The notes below the pieces were generated by a model that was not told the DNA's origin, did no database searches, and saw only the letters and a list, made by a program, of their open reading frames with translations. Shown here piece after piece: positions 1-6,664 of a stretch of 38,824 nucleotides of DNA. This DNA is from a virus. The translations under genes and the position numbers were made by a program. The stretch spans positions 1 to 38,824 of the IMG/VR virus record IMGVR_UViG_3300043410_000709; one strand, given 5' to 3'. Each line of letters starts with the position of its first letter. Position 1 is the stretch's first letter.

Positions 1-588
1 GTTAACACCTAGATTAGCAAGGAATAAGGATTTACCTGCACCAGAGCCGCCAGCAAAGATATTAAGTTCGCCTCGATTAAAACCACCAAACAACTTCTTG
101 TCCATTGTGGCCCAGCCGGTACTTACCTGTCCGTTTTTATCTTTAAGACCTAACAAACGTCCGCGAGGATCAGCAAAGTAATCTGTACCCATGTCGCGGG
201 CAAGACCAATCTGCACAGCTTCTTTAATTAGTGCTTCTACTTCACCGTAGTTGTGATTTTCTAGTAAGTCACCACTTTTAATAATTGCACGTTCCAGGGC
301 CTTGTGTCTAGTAAAGTTTTCAAACTCATCTAGCAGCCAATCCATGTGTCCTTCTTTGATATCCTCGGGCTTTTTTAAGTCTGTTCTACAACTTGCATTG
401 ACCATTTCGAAGTCTGGCAATACATTGTAGCCCTTAGCATATTCGTTAATGAACTCTGCGGCGTCCTGTAATTTTCTATCAAATAATGTATGGTCGAAGA
501 TACCCTGACAACGAACAAACACTTCTGCGTCTGCCATCATTAATTCAAGATATAACTTCTGTACCTCGTATCCGTAATCTTTAATCAT
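1..588 (-). CDS. 41: replicative DNA helicase, gp41/DnaB-like (N-terminal 196 codons, cut by window edge)
   Basis: The reading frame is open from the ATG at 588 to the left edge (196 codons) and continues outside the window. It ends inside a P-loop reading GGSGAGKS, preceded by a segment with STGW and GGFNRGEL, the usual DnaB-family approach to Walker A. An N-terminal helical domain of about 150 residues comes first, as in T4 gp41 (475 aa). By family knowledge this is the hexameric 5'-3' helicase that unwinds the lagging-strand template and partners the gp61 primase, which lies just upstream here. No Shine-Dalgarno sequence precedes the ATG; a TATAAT box ends 7 bp before it, so the mRNA may have almost no leader. 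The domain assignment is firm; the exact start rests on the absence of alternative ATGs. Confidence 0.9.
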   Translation of the reverse strand, partial: MIKDYGYEVQKLYLELMMADAEVFVRCQGIFDHTLFDRKLQDAAEFINEYAKGYNVLPDFEMVNASCRTDLKKPEDIKEGHMDWLLDEFENFTRHKALERAIIKSGDLLENHNYGEVEALIKEAVQIGLARDMGTDYFADPRGRLLGLKDKNGQVSTGWATMDKKLFGGFNRGELNIFAGGSGAGKSLFLANLGVN

Positions 589-595
589 ATTAACT

Positions 596-625
596 ATTAT
601 ACACTAATCTGTATGTGTTTTACAA
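596..625 (-). promoter_or_regulatory. probable sigma70 promoter for helicase gene
   Basis: On the minus strand TTGTAA (620-625) and a perfect TATAAT (596-601) are separated by 18 bp. The -10 box overlaps the stop codon of the carbamoyltransferase gene and ends 7 bp before the helicase ATG. The -35 box is imperfect. The predicted start of transcription falls one base or less before the ATG. Confidence 0.5.
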
Positions 626-1541
626 CACCTAGATCCTTTGTCCACACTCGATGTTGCGTGTGATACAGCACTGCGCCGATACTACTGCTAGGATCTCCAG
701 GCTGAGGTAAACTCCAGGTATATTTGAACTTTGATTCTACTACACGCTTGTTAGCCAAACTGTTCATTGCGCAACCGCCCATGTATACTAGGCAATCTGC
801 GCCAGTTAGATTTTTAGCTATTCGCATAATCATGTCCACTTGTTCTTCGAACACTTCCTGAACAGCGGCGGCGACATCGGCACGATTCTCGTCTGTAATT
901 TCAAATGGAAAATCCCATATGCCCTGATGCATATTTTTATTTGCAACAAGAACACTGCCCATGTATTCTTTTATAAGAAGGTAATATTTGTCAGGATTTC
1001 CTTGTTCGCTTAACTGCTGTAGGAGAAACTCATCCTGCACTGGTTTAAAACCTAACAGTTCAGTAAATGCACTGTAGAATAACCCTAGACTGTTGGGATA
1101 GCTCTTTGACCACACCTTTTTGATTTCGTTGTGCTTGCCTTCCCATATACTAGCACATTCCCATTCGCCTATGGCGTCAAGTACAACAATAGCACAATGA
1201 TTAAATGGGCTTGTGTAGTATCCGGCGGCAGCGTGACTACCATGATGTGGTGTGTAGGTTACTGGTGCGTAACCGAGGCGTGCCTTTTTAAGATATCTAC
1301 TAGGTATTGCATCTAGGTCAAAGACACGATTCCATTGGCCTGCATACAATTGTCTTGATTTTTTAAGCCAAGGTTGTTCGTACCAGAATATCTTATCCGG
1401 AGCTCCGAAGTGCAATCCATCATAGATCATTGCTGATGTAAGTGAATCAGCCTTGTTAAATTTGTTAAAAATAAGTTCCTGGTCTTTAAAAACGGCTAGG
1501 CTACTTCCGTGATTAAGAGCGTTGATTCCCCAATGTATCAT
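597..1541 (-). CDS. carbamoyltransferase, NodU/CmcH family, N-terminal domain only
   Basis: This 314-aa protein starts MIHWGINALNHGSS, the beta-strand opening of the ASKHA-fold N-terminal domain of O-carbamoyltransferases. It has the conserved HHGSHAAAGY stretch (about residues 99-108), a VVLDAIGEWE strand (about 119-128) and the MGGCAMNSLANKRV motif (about 255-268), followed by GDPSSSIGA. Family members transfer carbamoyl phosphate groups to sugars, nodulation factors or antibiotics. Cellular relatives usually run to about 550-600 aa with a YrdC-like C-terminal domain; here the protein stops right after the first domain, so activity may depend on a partner or be altered. The start overlaps the stop of the 38-aa gene by ATGA, implying translational coupling. 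It lies between primase and helicase, although its likely substrate (surface or virion glycans, or DNA) is not indicated. Confidence 0.8.
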   Translation of the reverse strand: MIHWGINALNHGSSLAVFKDQELIFNKFNKADSLTSAMIYDGLHFGAPDKIFWYEQPWLKKSRQLYAGQWNRVFDLDAIPSRYLKKARLGYAPVTYTPHHGSHAAAGYYTSPFNHCAIVVLDAIGEWECASIWEGKHNEIKKVWSKSYPNSLGLFYSAFTELLGFKPVQDEFLLQQLSEQGNPDKYYLLIKEYMGSVLVANKNMHQGIWDFPFEITDENRADVAAAVQEVFEEQVDMIMRIAKNLTGADCLVYMGGCAMNSLANKRVVESKFKYTWSLPQPGDPSSSIGAVLYHTQHRVWTKDLGVVKHIQISV

Positions 1542-1654
1542 TTGTAGATAAACGGATCACGCTTCTTTAATTCTGCTAGTCGTTTCTTAAAACGTTTGTG
1601 TTCCTGATACTTATACCAGGGAGATAATATAACATTCAATATTCTTCTAAGCAC
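1538..1654 (-). CDS. small basic protein ending KRDPFIYK (38 aa)
   Basis: A 38-codon frame fills the otherwise empty gap between the primase and carbamoyltransferase genes. It starts with GTG at 1654, 8 bp inside the primase gene, and GGAGA lies about 6 bases upstream. It ends in an ATGA overlap with the next gene. The product is basic, with an amphipathic start (RRILNVILSPWYKYQ), a K/R-rich helix (KRFKKRLAELKK) and the C-terminal RDPFIYK. From memory, similar tiny proteins ending in DPFIYK occur beside the helicase and primase genes of aquatic T4-like phages, which supports it being real. Function unknown; a link to the primosome is only suggested by position. Confidence 0.6.
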   Translation of the reverse strand: MLRRILNVILSPWYKYQEHKRFKKRLAELKKRDPFIYK

Positions 1655-2660
1655 TATCTTTCTCCGTTTTATTCAGTAATCGAATTCGCTCTATTTCGAT
1701 CTTACCTAAATTAGTTGTAGCTGTCTTTATAGCATCAACGATAACAAATAGTTTACCGTATTTCTTTACAGCATCTGCACAGTCTTTAACAGTCGGTTCC
1801 CAGGTAGGAAACGCCACTGCCCAGCCTAATGCGGCTGCTTGTTCCATTAACACTGTACCTGCTTTGTCCTGATCGGGAATTACTATTACTTTCTTCCCCA
1901 TGCTATTAATTATCCTAGCCTGTTGCTCTGATACTTCATTGGTGAGTAGTCCAACCCCGCCTACAGACAACGCATCGAACTGTCCTTCAACAACAAATAC
2001 AAATTGGTTATCTTCGTCTTGTGCATCTACATTATAAACAAAGAATGGATGCTGATCCGAAATATACTTTGGCATTCCGTTTGTAATTTTACGTGCGGTA
2101 TTGCCTACAATCCTGCCTTCGTAGTAATAGGGCAGTATAACTCTGTCAGCATATCCAGGAGCAGGAGTCCAAAAGAAGTTTTTACTTAAAGGATCAAACC
2201 CACGCCCTACAACATATTCTACTACCTTCGCTAGACGTTCTTCTTCATCGGCTGTTAACTCAACATCTAGCCATTCAACTAAAGACATTGCGTCTTCTGG
2301 TAGTTCTTTGTTTGTAAATTCTACTTTGGCTTTAAATTCTTCGGGCTTGTATTCTGGACTTTCAGTCTTCATTGCCTCAAAGATCATTGCGTTAACTTCA
2401 TCATCGGCTGCGCCTAGCCATCTACAAAGATTTTTGAATTTTTCTGTTAGACTTCTGCCAGGTTGCCAACTTGCTGTGTATTTGCAATTGAAACAGTTAT
2501 AGACTACGCCGTCACTGAACATAACACCTGCACGTTTTCTAGTATCTCGTGCGTGTCCGCGATGGTGACAACAAGGGGCGTTAAAGCTCATCCAGCCGCT
2601 CGGGCTAGTTTTAGTTTTAGGTGGTAATAGAGATCGAAACTTATCAAGAACCAAGGTCAT
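1647..2660 (-). CDS. 61: DNA primase, gp61/DnaG-like
   Basis: The 337-aa product matches T4 gp61 (342 aa) in length and layout. The N-terminal zinc-binding domain has CC-x-H around residues 30-33 and CFNC at 56-59. The TOPRIM core has VVEGQFDAL around residue 220 (the catalytic Glu) and IPDQDKAG about 35 residues later (the metal-binding Asp pair). Primase makes the pentaribonucleotide primers for lagging-strand synthesis and works in a complex with gp41. The ATG at 2660 lacks a Shine-Dalgarno sequence but sits exactly 6 bp after a consensus TATAAT, so the message is predicted to be leaderless. Downstream genes are packed with overlaps (38-aa gene, carbamoyltransferase, then helicase), forming one early unit. 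Confidence 0.93.
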   Translation of the reverse strand: MTLVLDKFRSLLPPKTKTSPSGWMSFNAPCCHHRGHARDTRKRAGVMFSDGVVYNCFNCKYTASWQPGRSLTEKFKNLCRWLGAADDEVNAMIFEAMKTESPEYKPEEFKAKVEFTNKELPEDAMSLVEWLDVELTADEEERLAKVVEYVVGRGFDPLSKNFFWTPAPGYADRVILPYYYEGRIVGNTARKITNGMPKYISDQHPFFVYNVDAQDEDNQFVFVVEGQFDALSVGGVGLLTNEVSEQQARIINSMGKKVIVIPDQDKAGTVLMEQAAALGWAVAFPTWEPTVKDCADAVKKYGKLFVIVDAIKTATTNLGKIEIERIRLLNKTEKDSA

Positions 2661-2666
2661 ACAACT

Positions 2667-2695
2667 ATTATACTATCGGTATAATACGCTGTCAA
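2667..2695 (-). promoter_or_regulatory. perfect-consensus sigma70 promoter for primase-helicase unit
   Basis: On the minus strand TTGACA (2690-2695), a 17-bp spacer and TATAAT (2667-2672) match the consensus completely. The promoter lies within and just past the last codons of the upstream structural gene. The -10 box is one arm of the inverted repeat ATTATAC-TATCG-GTATAAT (2667-2685), which could be an operator. The spacing to the primase ATG at 2660 is 6 bp. Confidence 0.9.
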
Positions 2696-3488
2696 CGGTT
2701 CCTGTGTTTCCTATGGTGTCCGGAGTATGTTTAATTCTAAACCAATTATATTTTCCGGTAACATTCCTATAAGCGATATTCTCGTCTGTGGGTGTAAACG
2801 TTATTAGGTCAGTCCAAATCTGAGGATTACCGCCCTCGCTTAGACTACCTTGAATAACTACGCTGCCGGAATATGAACTAAAATTAAATTGGAATGTATG
2901 TGTAGTTTGTGGTGCAGATAGTTCCGGTTTAGCATCAATAATGCTGCTGAGATAATATGTAGCAAATGGTTCGCCAAACGACTCGTGCTTATTAAATGCT
3001 ATAACCTTGTTGCTATCTAAAGGTTCTCCAATAATGCCATTTCCGATTTCAATGGTTGATACAACACCATATTGGCTGTCTATGTACATAGGTGTTCTTT
3101 CAGTAACAGTGTATTGCTCGCCTAGATCAGTTCTTGCTTCTTTAATTACAGAGTATTGGTAATTTCCCGGTTCAAGATTTCTTAGTTCAGATTCTGTTAA
3201 GGTAACATAGTATCTACCGTTTTCTTCGCTAACAACGGTGCAATCTTTTTGCAATAACAACTCTTGTGTTTCACGAGCTATTAGATTAAACACTAATGAA
3301 TAGCCTGTTAGATCTTGCTTCTTCTCGTCAGAGTTCTTAGCCTGTAGATCTACTCTGTTATCAACACCTCTAAATATTTTTACGTTTCTGTTATACACTC
3401 TGCGATACCTCTCTTGAAGCCATTCGTTAGGCAAATTTGTAAATACATCGAGTTTGTTTGGATATAAATAAACTGAAATTGCTTGCAT
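2673..3488 (-). CDS. putative virion appendage/baseplate protein with beta-sandwich domains
   Basis: The product is 271 aa and I do not recognise a named orthologue. The first 140 residues look like the Ig-like, BppU-type N-terminal domain of phage fibres and baseplate wheels: an exposed beta-rich region with RGVDNRVDLQAKN, DLTGYSLVFNLIA, a YYVTLTESELRNLEPGNY turn and a YTVTERTPMYID strand. The C-terminal half (FQFNFSSYSGSVVIQGSL, ITFTPTDENIAYRNVTGKYNWFRIK) reads as a second jelly-roll or F5/8-like beta domain. A late-type promoter (GATAAATA at 3508-3515) and an AAAGG ribosome site precede it, consistent with a structural role, although it sits alone among replication genes. Assignment as a virion protein is inference from fold-like patterns and the promoter class. 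Confidence 0.55.
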   Translation of the reverse strand: MQAISVYLYPNKLDVFTNLPNEWLQERYRRVYNRNVKIFRGVDNRVDLQAKNSDEKKQDLTGYSLVFNLIARETQELLLQKDCTVVSEENGRYYVTLTESELRNLEPGNYQYSVIKEARTDLGEQYTVTERTPMYIDSQYGVVSTIEIGNGIIGEPLDSNKVIAFNKHESFGEPFATYYLSSIIDAKPELSAPQTTHTFQFNFSSYSGSVVIQGSLSEGGNPQIWTDLITFTPTDENIAYRNVTGKYNWFRIKHTPDTIGNTGTVDSVLYR

Positions 3489-3507
3489 ACATATGGACCT
3501 TTAGCAA

Positions 3508-3515
3508 TATTTATC
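3508..3515 (-). promoter_or_regulatory. T4-type late promoter octamer GATAAATA
   Basis: GATAAATA on the minus strand lies 19 bp before the ATG at 3488, leaving a short leader that contains AAAGG. It differs from the T4 late consensus TATAAATA only at its first base. It also lies immediately before the ATG of the divergent plus-strand gene at 3517, so the two starts share a very short intergenic region. Confidence 0.65.
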
Positions 3516-3516
3516 T

Positions 3517-3888
3517 ATGAGAATAACAGAAAACTTACAACATAACTTTCCATTTATTAGTGTATTAAACCACGTAGACCAGGAGTACGTAGGCATTATT
3601 ATTAACCAGGATGCACAGGTCACTAGTATGTATGATTATAGCTTAATTAAGTCCGATCTAGACAAAGCTAGATTTATCGAATTGGGCGAAACCTGGTGGT
3701 GGGAAAGTAATAGACAAATACCTATTAACATTTTTCTACTAAGAGAAATTGTAGATTTTCGATATGCTATACGAAATTTTTCCACTAAAGATGTTAAGGT
3801 ATTATTAGGCCCGTGTACAAGCCTAAATGATATTATAGTAAAGCGTATCAAACGAAAGTCGATTACACTGGTTAGAAAACCTACTTAA
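3517..3888 (+). CDS. conserved hypothetical protein with WWWESNR motif (123 aa)
   Basis: This 123-aa protein has the distinctive segment LGETWWWESNRQIPINIFL (about residues 57-75) and a basic tail (VKRIKRKSITLVRKP). From memory a protein with the same Trp-rich core is common in aquatic T4-like phages; no function is known to me. It has no signal peptide or membrane segment. It is a lone plus-strand gene between minus-strand genes: its start is 28 bp from the divergent start at 3488 and its last 8 bases overlap the end of the convergent methyltransferase gene. No ribosome site is visible before ATG 3517, and only a weak -35/-10 pair (TTGCAT-16-CAATAT) can be suggested. Confidence 0.75.
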   Translation: MRITENLQHNFPFISVLNHVDQEYVGIIINQDAQVTSMYDYSLIKSDLDKARFIELGETWWWESNRQIPINIFLLREIVDFRYAIRNFSTKDVKVLLGPCTSLNDIIVKRIKRKSITLVRKPT

Positions 3889-4453
3889 ATCCAATAATCA
3901 TGTAACGATTAAAAGCATAATCGTCGTATTGAAATCTCTTAGTTCCTTCGTATAAACATTCCCGTAATTGATATTTTTCTAGCATCTGCCTAGTGTTAGA
4001 AAATACATTAGAATGATCATCGTGATCCATGTTACTGGCTTGTAAGCAAACAATTGTTTTGCTAGGAATATTATTCCACCATTCGTCGGAATCCATGTGT
4101 TCTACAGCACTGTTAATCACAACATCCGGTCTAGGCTTGTATTCTAGTTTATTAACATCACAAGTATGTGCCTTGAATTGCCAGGCTTGCCACACCCACA
4201 AATTATTAATTGCATCAGCAATTGGTTCACAGGTTGGGTCAATATCAAAACTTCTAACTTCGGAAATTGGAATATTATTTCTTGTTCTAATTAGCAGATT
4301 TGTTAAACCATACCATCCACCTAAAATCCATACTCGATAACCGTTCGCACTGTCAGTAGGTAAGCTATCATTTAGGCAAAATTCAAGGTTTTGTACCATC
4401 CACAACTTGCTCTGCATCTGCGAAGAACTAAATGCGTCACTATTGAAATCCAT
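3881..4453 (-). CDS. class I SAM-dependent methyltransferase-like protein
   Basis: The 190-aa protein shows a Rossmann-type methyltransferase layout: motif I-like VWILGGWYGLTNLLI (about residues 41-55), an acidic strand end SFDIDP (about 68-73, for adenosyl ribose binding) and DVVINSAVEHMDSDEW (about 110-125), with a later C-L-Q-A-S-N strand. The GGWYG glycine motif is atypical (usually GxGxG), so cofactor binding is likely but not certain; substrate unknown. I choose ATG 4453 over the upstream GTG at 4468 because AAGGA lies 7 bases before it. The gene overlaps the upstream DnaE-like gene by 14 bp and converges with the 3517-3888 gene. Confidence 0.65.
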   Translation of the reverse strand: MDFNSDAFSSSQMQSKLWMVQNLEFCLNDSLPTDSANGYRVWILGGWYGLTNLLIRTRNNIPISEVRSFDIDPTCEPIADAINNLWVWQAWQFKAHTCDVNKLEYKPRPDVVINSAVEHMDSDEWWNNIPSKTIVCLQASNMDHDDHSNVFSNTRQMLEKYQLRECLYEGTKRFQYDDYAFNRYMIIGFK

Positions 4454-5015
4454 ACGATATTCCTTCACAAATAAGATTCATTTGTACAACAATGGCAACA
4501 GCATAAGCAGTGGCATGACTCTTCTTAAAGTAGTAGTCACCATTCTCTGGCTTTGTCCACACTTCCTTCATAATCGTCGTCCAGTCCTTCCCAATCAGAT
4601 AACGTTTTGCCGGGCGAATCATTGCAAGGACGGCAGATAATTGTTCCACGGAAGTGGGGCAAGTCTTCTTCAGAATATCCCCGTGCCCGTTCAAATGAAA
4701 TAACAGATTTACAAATTCGTCTTGTTGCAATAGGTCCCATAGAGGTTCTGTGTTCATTAATTGTACAAGGTGTTCTTCATCTCGAACTCCTTTGTATATT
4801 CCAACATTAAGAAAATCTATTTTAAAATACTGGTCTTCTGATTCATTGTACGGTACTGCACATACTCCAGATACAGGATCGACAGGGACTTCGTGTAAGT
4901 ATACACCTGTGTTGTGTTTGACAAGTTTATTATCTTCTTTCCTACTTGCAGGAGTATGTTTAAAGAGAGATAATGCTTGTTCCCTGTCTACAAAGTCAAT
5001 ATCGATATCTGGCAT
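4440..5015 (-). CDS. miniature DnaE-like (DNA polymerase III alpha palm-derived) protein
   Basis: The 191-aa product carries a series of motifs in the same order as bacterial DNA polymerase III alpha. PDIDIDF (residues 2-8) matches PDFDVDF with its catalytic Asp pair. KHNTGVYL (34-41) matches the KHAGGVVI region, YFKIDFLN (63-70) matches VKFDFLG with the third catalytic Asp, LSAVLAMIRPAKR (126-138) matches the IALVALFRPGPL segment, and FKKSHATAYA (163-172) matches FNKSHSAAYA. The roughly 1,160-aa enzyme is thus reduced to palm-like pieces, with PHP, most of the fingers and C-terminal domains missing. Whether it polymerises is unknown; a structural or regulatory role is equally possible. Its TAATG start is coupled to the 74-aa gene, in a cluster of replication-linked genes. 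Confidence 0.65.
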   Translation of the reverse strand: MPDIDIDFVDREQALSLFKHTPASRKEDNKLVKHNTGVYLHEVPVDPVSGVCAVPYNESEDQYFKIDFLNVGIYKGVRDEEHLVQLMNTEPLWDLLQQDEFVNLLFHLNGHGDILKKTCPTSVEQLSAVLAMIRPAKRYLIGKDWTTIMKEVWTKPENGDYYFKKSHATAYAVAIVVQMNLICEGISYGFQ

Positions 5016-5239
5016 TAGTGTAATCGCGTAGTTTCAAAAAGTAATAATGGTAATGTTTCTGCTAAAAACTGTGCGTATTCTTCCGCATCTTCAAGGTCTT
5101 CAAATCCTGAAAACTTGACATAGACATCGGGTGATTCGTTACCTACTACAACTTCGATATCTATGTCATCTCTCGAGATAAATTCCTCGTTATCTTTTAA
5201 TTCTTCTTCAACAATCTCTGGTACTGGTCTTTTTGGCAT
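5015..5239 (-). CDS. small acidic hypothetical protein (74 aa)
   Basis: A 74-aa strongly acidic protein (many Glu/Asp in the first 60 residues) with a central strand VVVGNESPDVYVKFSGF and a helix DAEEYAQFLAETLPLLLFE. No family recognised. Both ends use TAATG one-base overlaps (with the zinc-finger gene upstream and the DnaE-like gene downstream), so it is firmly embedded in an operon and probably co-translated with the DnaE-like protein. A partner or adaptor role is possible but not shown. Confidence 0.7.
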   Translation of the reverse strand: MPKRPVPEIVEEELKDNEEFISRDDIDIEVVVGNESPDVYVKFSGFEDLEDAEEYAQFLAETLPLLLFETTRLH

Positions 5240-5922
5240 TAAAGTATCTTAGCCTCCTTGATGACATCCTTTACTAGCTCTACATCTGCAGGCAATGATT
5301 TAAATCTACGAGCCCAAAACTGGGGATCTATCACCGTTCCTACGATATGCAATTGCTCATCATTCATGCGCTTTAGCATATCTCGTCCTGACTTGCTATT
5401 TAATATAACCCAAGGGCTAACAAGTCCTTCTTTTATATCGTGTGTGGCTCTGTTTAAATTCACATATTGAAAATAATGCTCCCAGGGAGCTTTGTTTGCT
5501 TCGCCCCATTCGATCATTTGTTTAATAGTGCGTTGTATAGCACCATCTGCCGGTTCAATCTTTATTAGCTCACTAATGTATTGATCGTATAACTCGTCTC
5601 TACACCAATGGTCTAACTTAACACCGCTCTTAATTACAAAATCTATAAACCTATCAGGGTAGATAGGATTTACATTAGACATAAAGCTACCAAACTTTAC
5701 AAATGCTGTATAGTAAGGACTCGATGCAAATTCATCAAATGTTTTAGGCTTGGATGCCTTTTGTGTTAATTCATAAAAGCGTTGATATGTTAGTAACCCA
5801 AACTGAACGTGTCTTTCATTCTTACCTAAATGTCTGCGTTTTTGTTCACAGAGATGCACTACCAAAGTTTTTTCTTTGGCAAACAGTTTGCTACAAAACT
5901 CACACTTATAGTTTAATTTCAT
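5239..5922 (-). CDS. C2H2-type zinc-finger protein, probably replication-associated
   Basis: The 227-aa protein opens MKLNYKCEFCSKLFAKEKT, a classical C-x2-C finger completed by VVHLCEQKRRH (His and Cys/His ligands within residues 21-31). The rest is alpha-helical with no recognised domain; conserved-looking stretches include VKFGSFMSNVNPIYPDRFIDF and APWEHYFQYVNLNRATHDI. From memory a homologue is widespread in aquatic T4-like phages with no assigned role. ATG 5922 is chosen over the long upstream extension because the finger begins right there; the extension would only overlap the neighbouring gene further. It overlaps the upstream gene by 17 bp and is coupled to the 74-aa gene downstream. 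Confidence 0.8.
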   Translation of the reverse strand: MKLNYKCEFCSKLFAKEKTLVVHLCEQKRRHLGKNERHVQFGLLTYQRFYELTQKASKPKTFDEFASSPYYTAFVKFGSFMSNVNPIYPDRFIDFVIKSGVKLDHWCRDELYDQYISELIKIEPADGAIQRTIKQMIEWGEANKAPWEHYFQYVNLNRATHDIKEGLVSPWVILNSKSGRDMLKRMNDEQLHIVGTVIDPQFWARRFKSLPADVELVKDVIKEAKIL

Positions 5923-6385
5923 TGATTTGCTTTTTGTCCCAACCAAGGTCCTTAGCATATTCTTTGATCTCTTTGTCTGTTGTAATAGCGGCCAATGTTT
6001 CAACATCTGCCATTTTCATGTTTGGGAATAGTTCAGATAAAAATTCAGTCTTTTTATCTTTCTGTTTCTTTAACGGAAGCCATTCGTGAAAGTATGTCTT
6101 CTTGGTATCGTGACTGCAAAGGCACAATGTCTGCCAAACTAACTTAGGATGCTTTTGAATCAAAGCCCAGTTCTTATTATAGAATTCGTTAGTGGTTAAT
6201 ACAAAGTGTTCTTGCAAATCTCTATTGGTAGATTTAACGTTACTGATGTAACGATTAAGAGTCCAGAAATCACCTTTGATTTCTTTACGACCTTCGTCTG
6301 TGGCAGCGTCCCACAATTCTTTGAGTCCCATGTCTACTGCTGGGATCATGTCGTTAAAAAGGTCTACGTGTTTATTCTTGCCCAT
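5906..6385 (-). CDS. conserved hypothetical protein, helical (159 aa)
   Basis: The 159-aa product begins MGKNKHVDLFNDMIPAVDMG and is predicted helical, with a Trp-rich middle (KNWALIQKHPKLVWQTLCLC) and a lysine-rich stretch (LKKQKDKKTEF). No motif for a known enzyme. From memory it pairs with the zinc-finger gene in other aquatic T4-like phages. The longer reading frame from 6418 lies within the upstream gene; ATG 6385 overlaps that gene by only 14 bp and gives a plausible N-terminus. The block 5239-6656 lies between UvsW and primase, so a replication accessory role is a reasonable guess only. Confidence 0.75.
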   Translation of the reverse strand: MGKNKHVDLFNDMIPAVDMGLKELWDAATDEGRKEIKGDFWTLNRYISNVKSTNRDLQEHFVLTTNEFYNKNWALIQKHPKLVWQTLCLCSHDTKKTYFHEWLPLKKQKDKKTEFLSELFPNMKMADVETLAAITTDKEIKEYAKDLGWDKKQINEIKL

Positions 6386-6656
6386 CGTGTTTGCCCAGGT
6401 AATATAACATTTTAGCACGTTCTAGGGCATCATTCAACACAGGATCAACCAATGCCGCTTCTCTGATTTTGTGCCAAAGCTGCGTTTCTCGGATGCTGTC
6501 AATACTTGCTCCGCGAACTCTCGCTGGATTATTCTCAGGCTCCCAATCCCAACCTATAGCAATCCTAGTGTCAGCAGCAGCGCCGAATTCACGAGCATAA
6601 ACGGTACCGCCCTGACGTTCATAAACGTATTTGGTATTTGGTTTTAGATTTCCCAT
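6372..6656 (-). CDS. conserved hypothetical protein (94 aa)
   Basis: The 94-aa protein starts MGNLKPNTKYVYERQGGTVYAR, which looks like a small beta-hairpin module, then IGWDWEPEN and a helical C-terminus (ETQLWHKIREAALVDPVLNDALERAKMLYYL). No enzymatic motif. The start has GGAG 6 bases upstream, right after the stop of the preceding gene, and its end overlaps the next gene by 14 bp. It belongs to the UvsW-to-primase operon. Function unknown. Confidence 0.75.
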   Translation of the reverse strand: MGNLKPNTKYVYERQGGTVYAREFGAAADTRIAIGWDWEPENNPARVRGASIDSIRETQLWHKIREAALVDPVLNDALERAKMLYYLGKHDGQE

Positions 6657-6664
6657 ATAGCTCC

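Noticed and set aside
5754-6089. 111-codon plus-strand frame across the zinc-finger gene.
   Set aside because: Antisense shadow of two well-supported genes, hydrophobic composition typical of the reverse frame.
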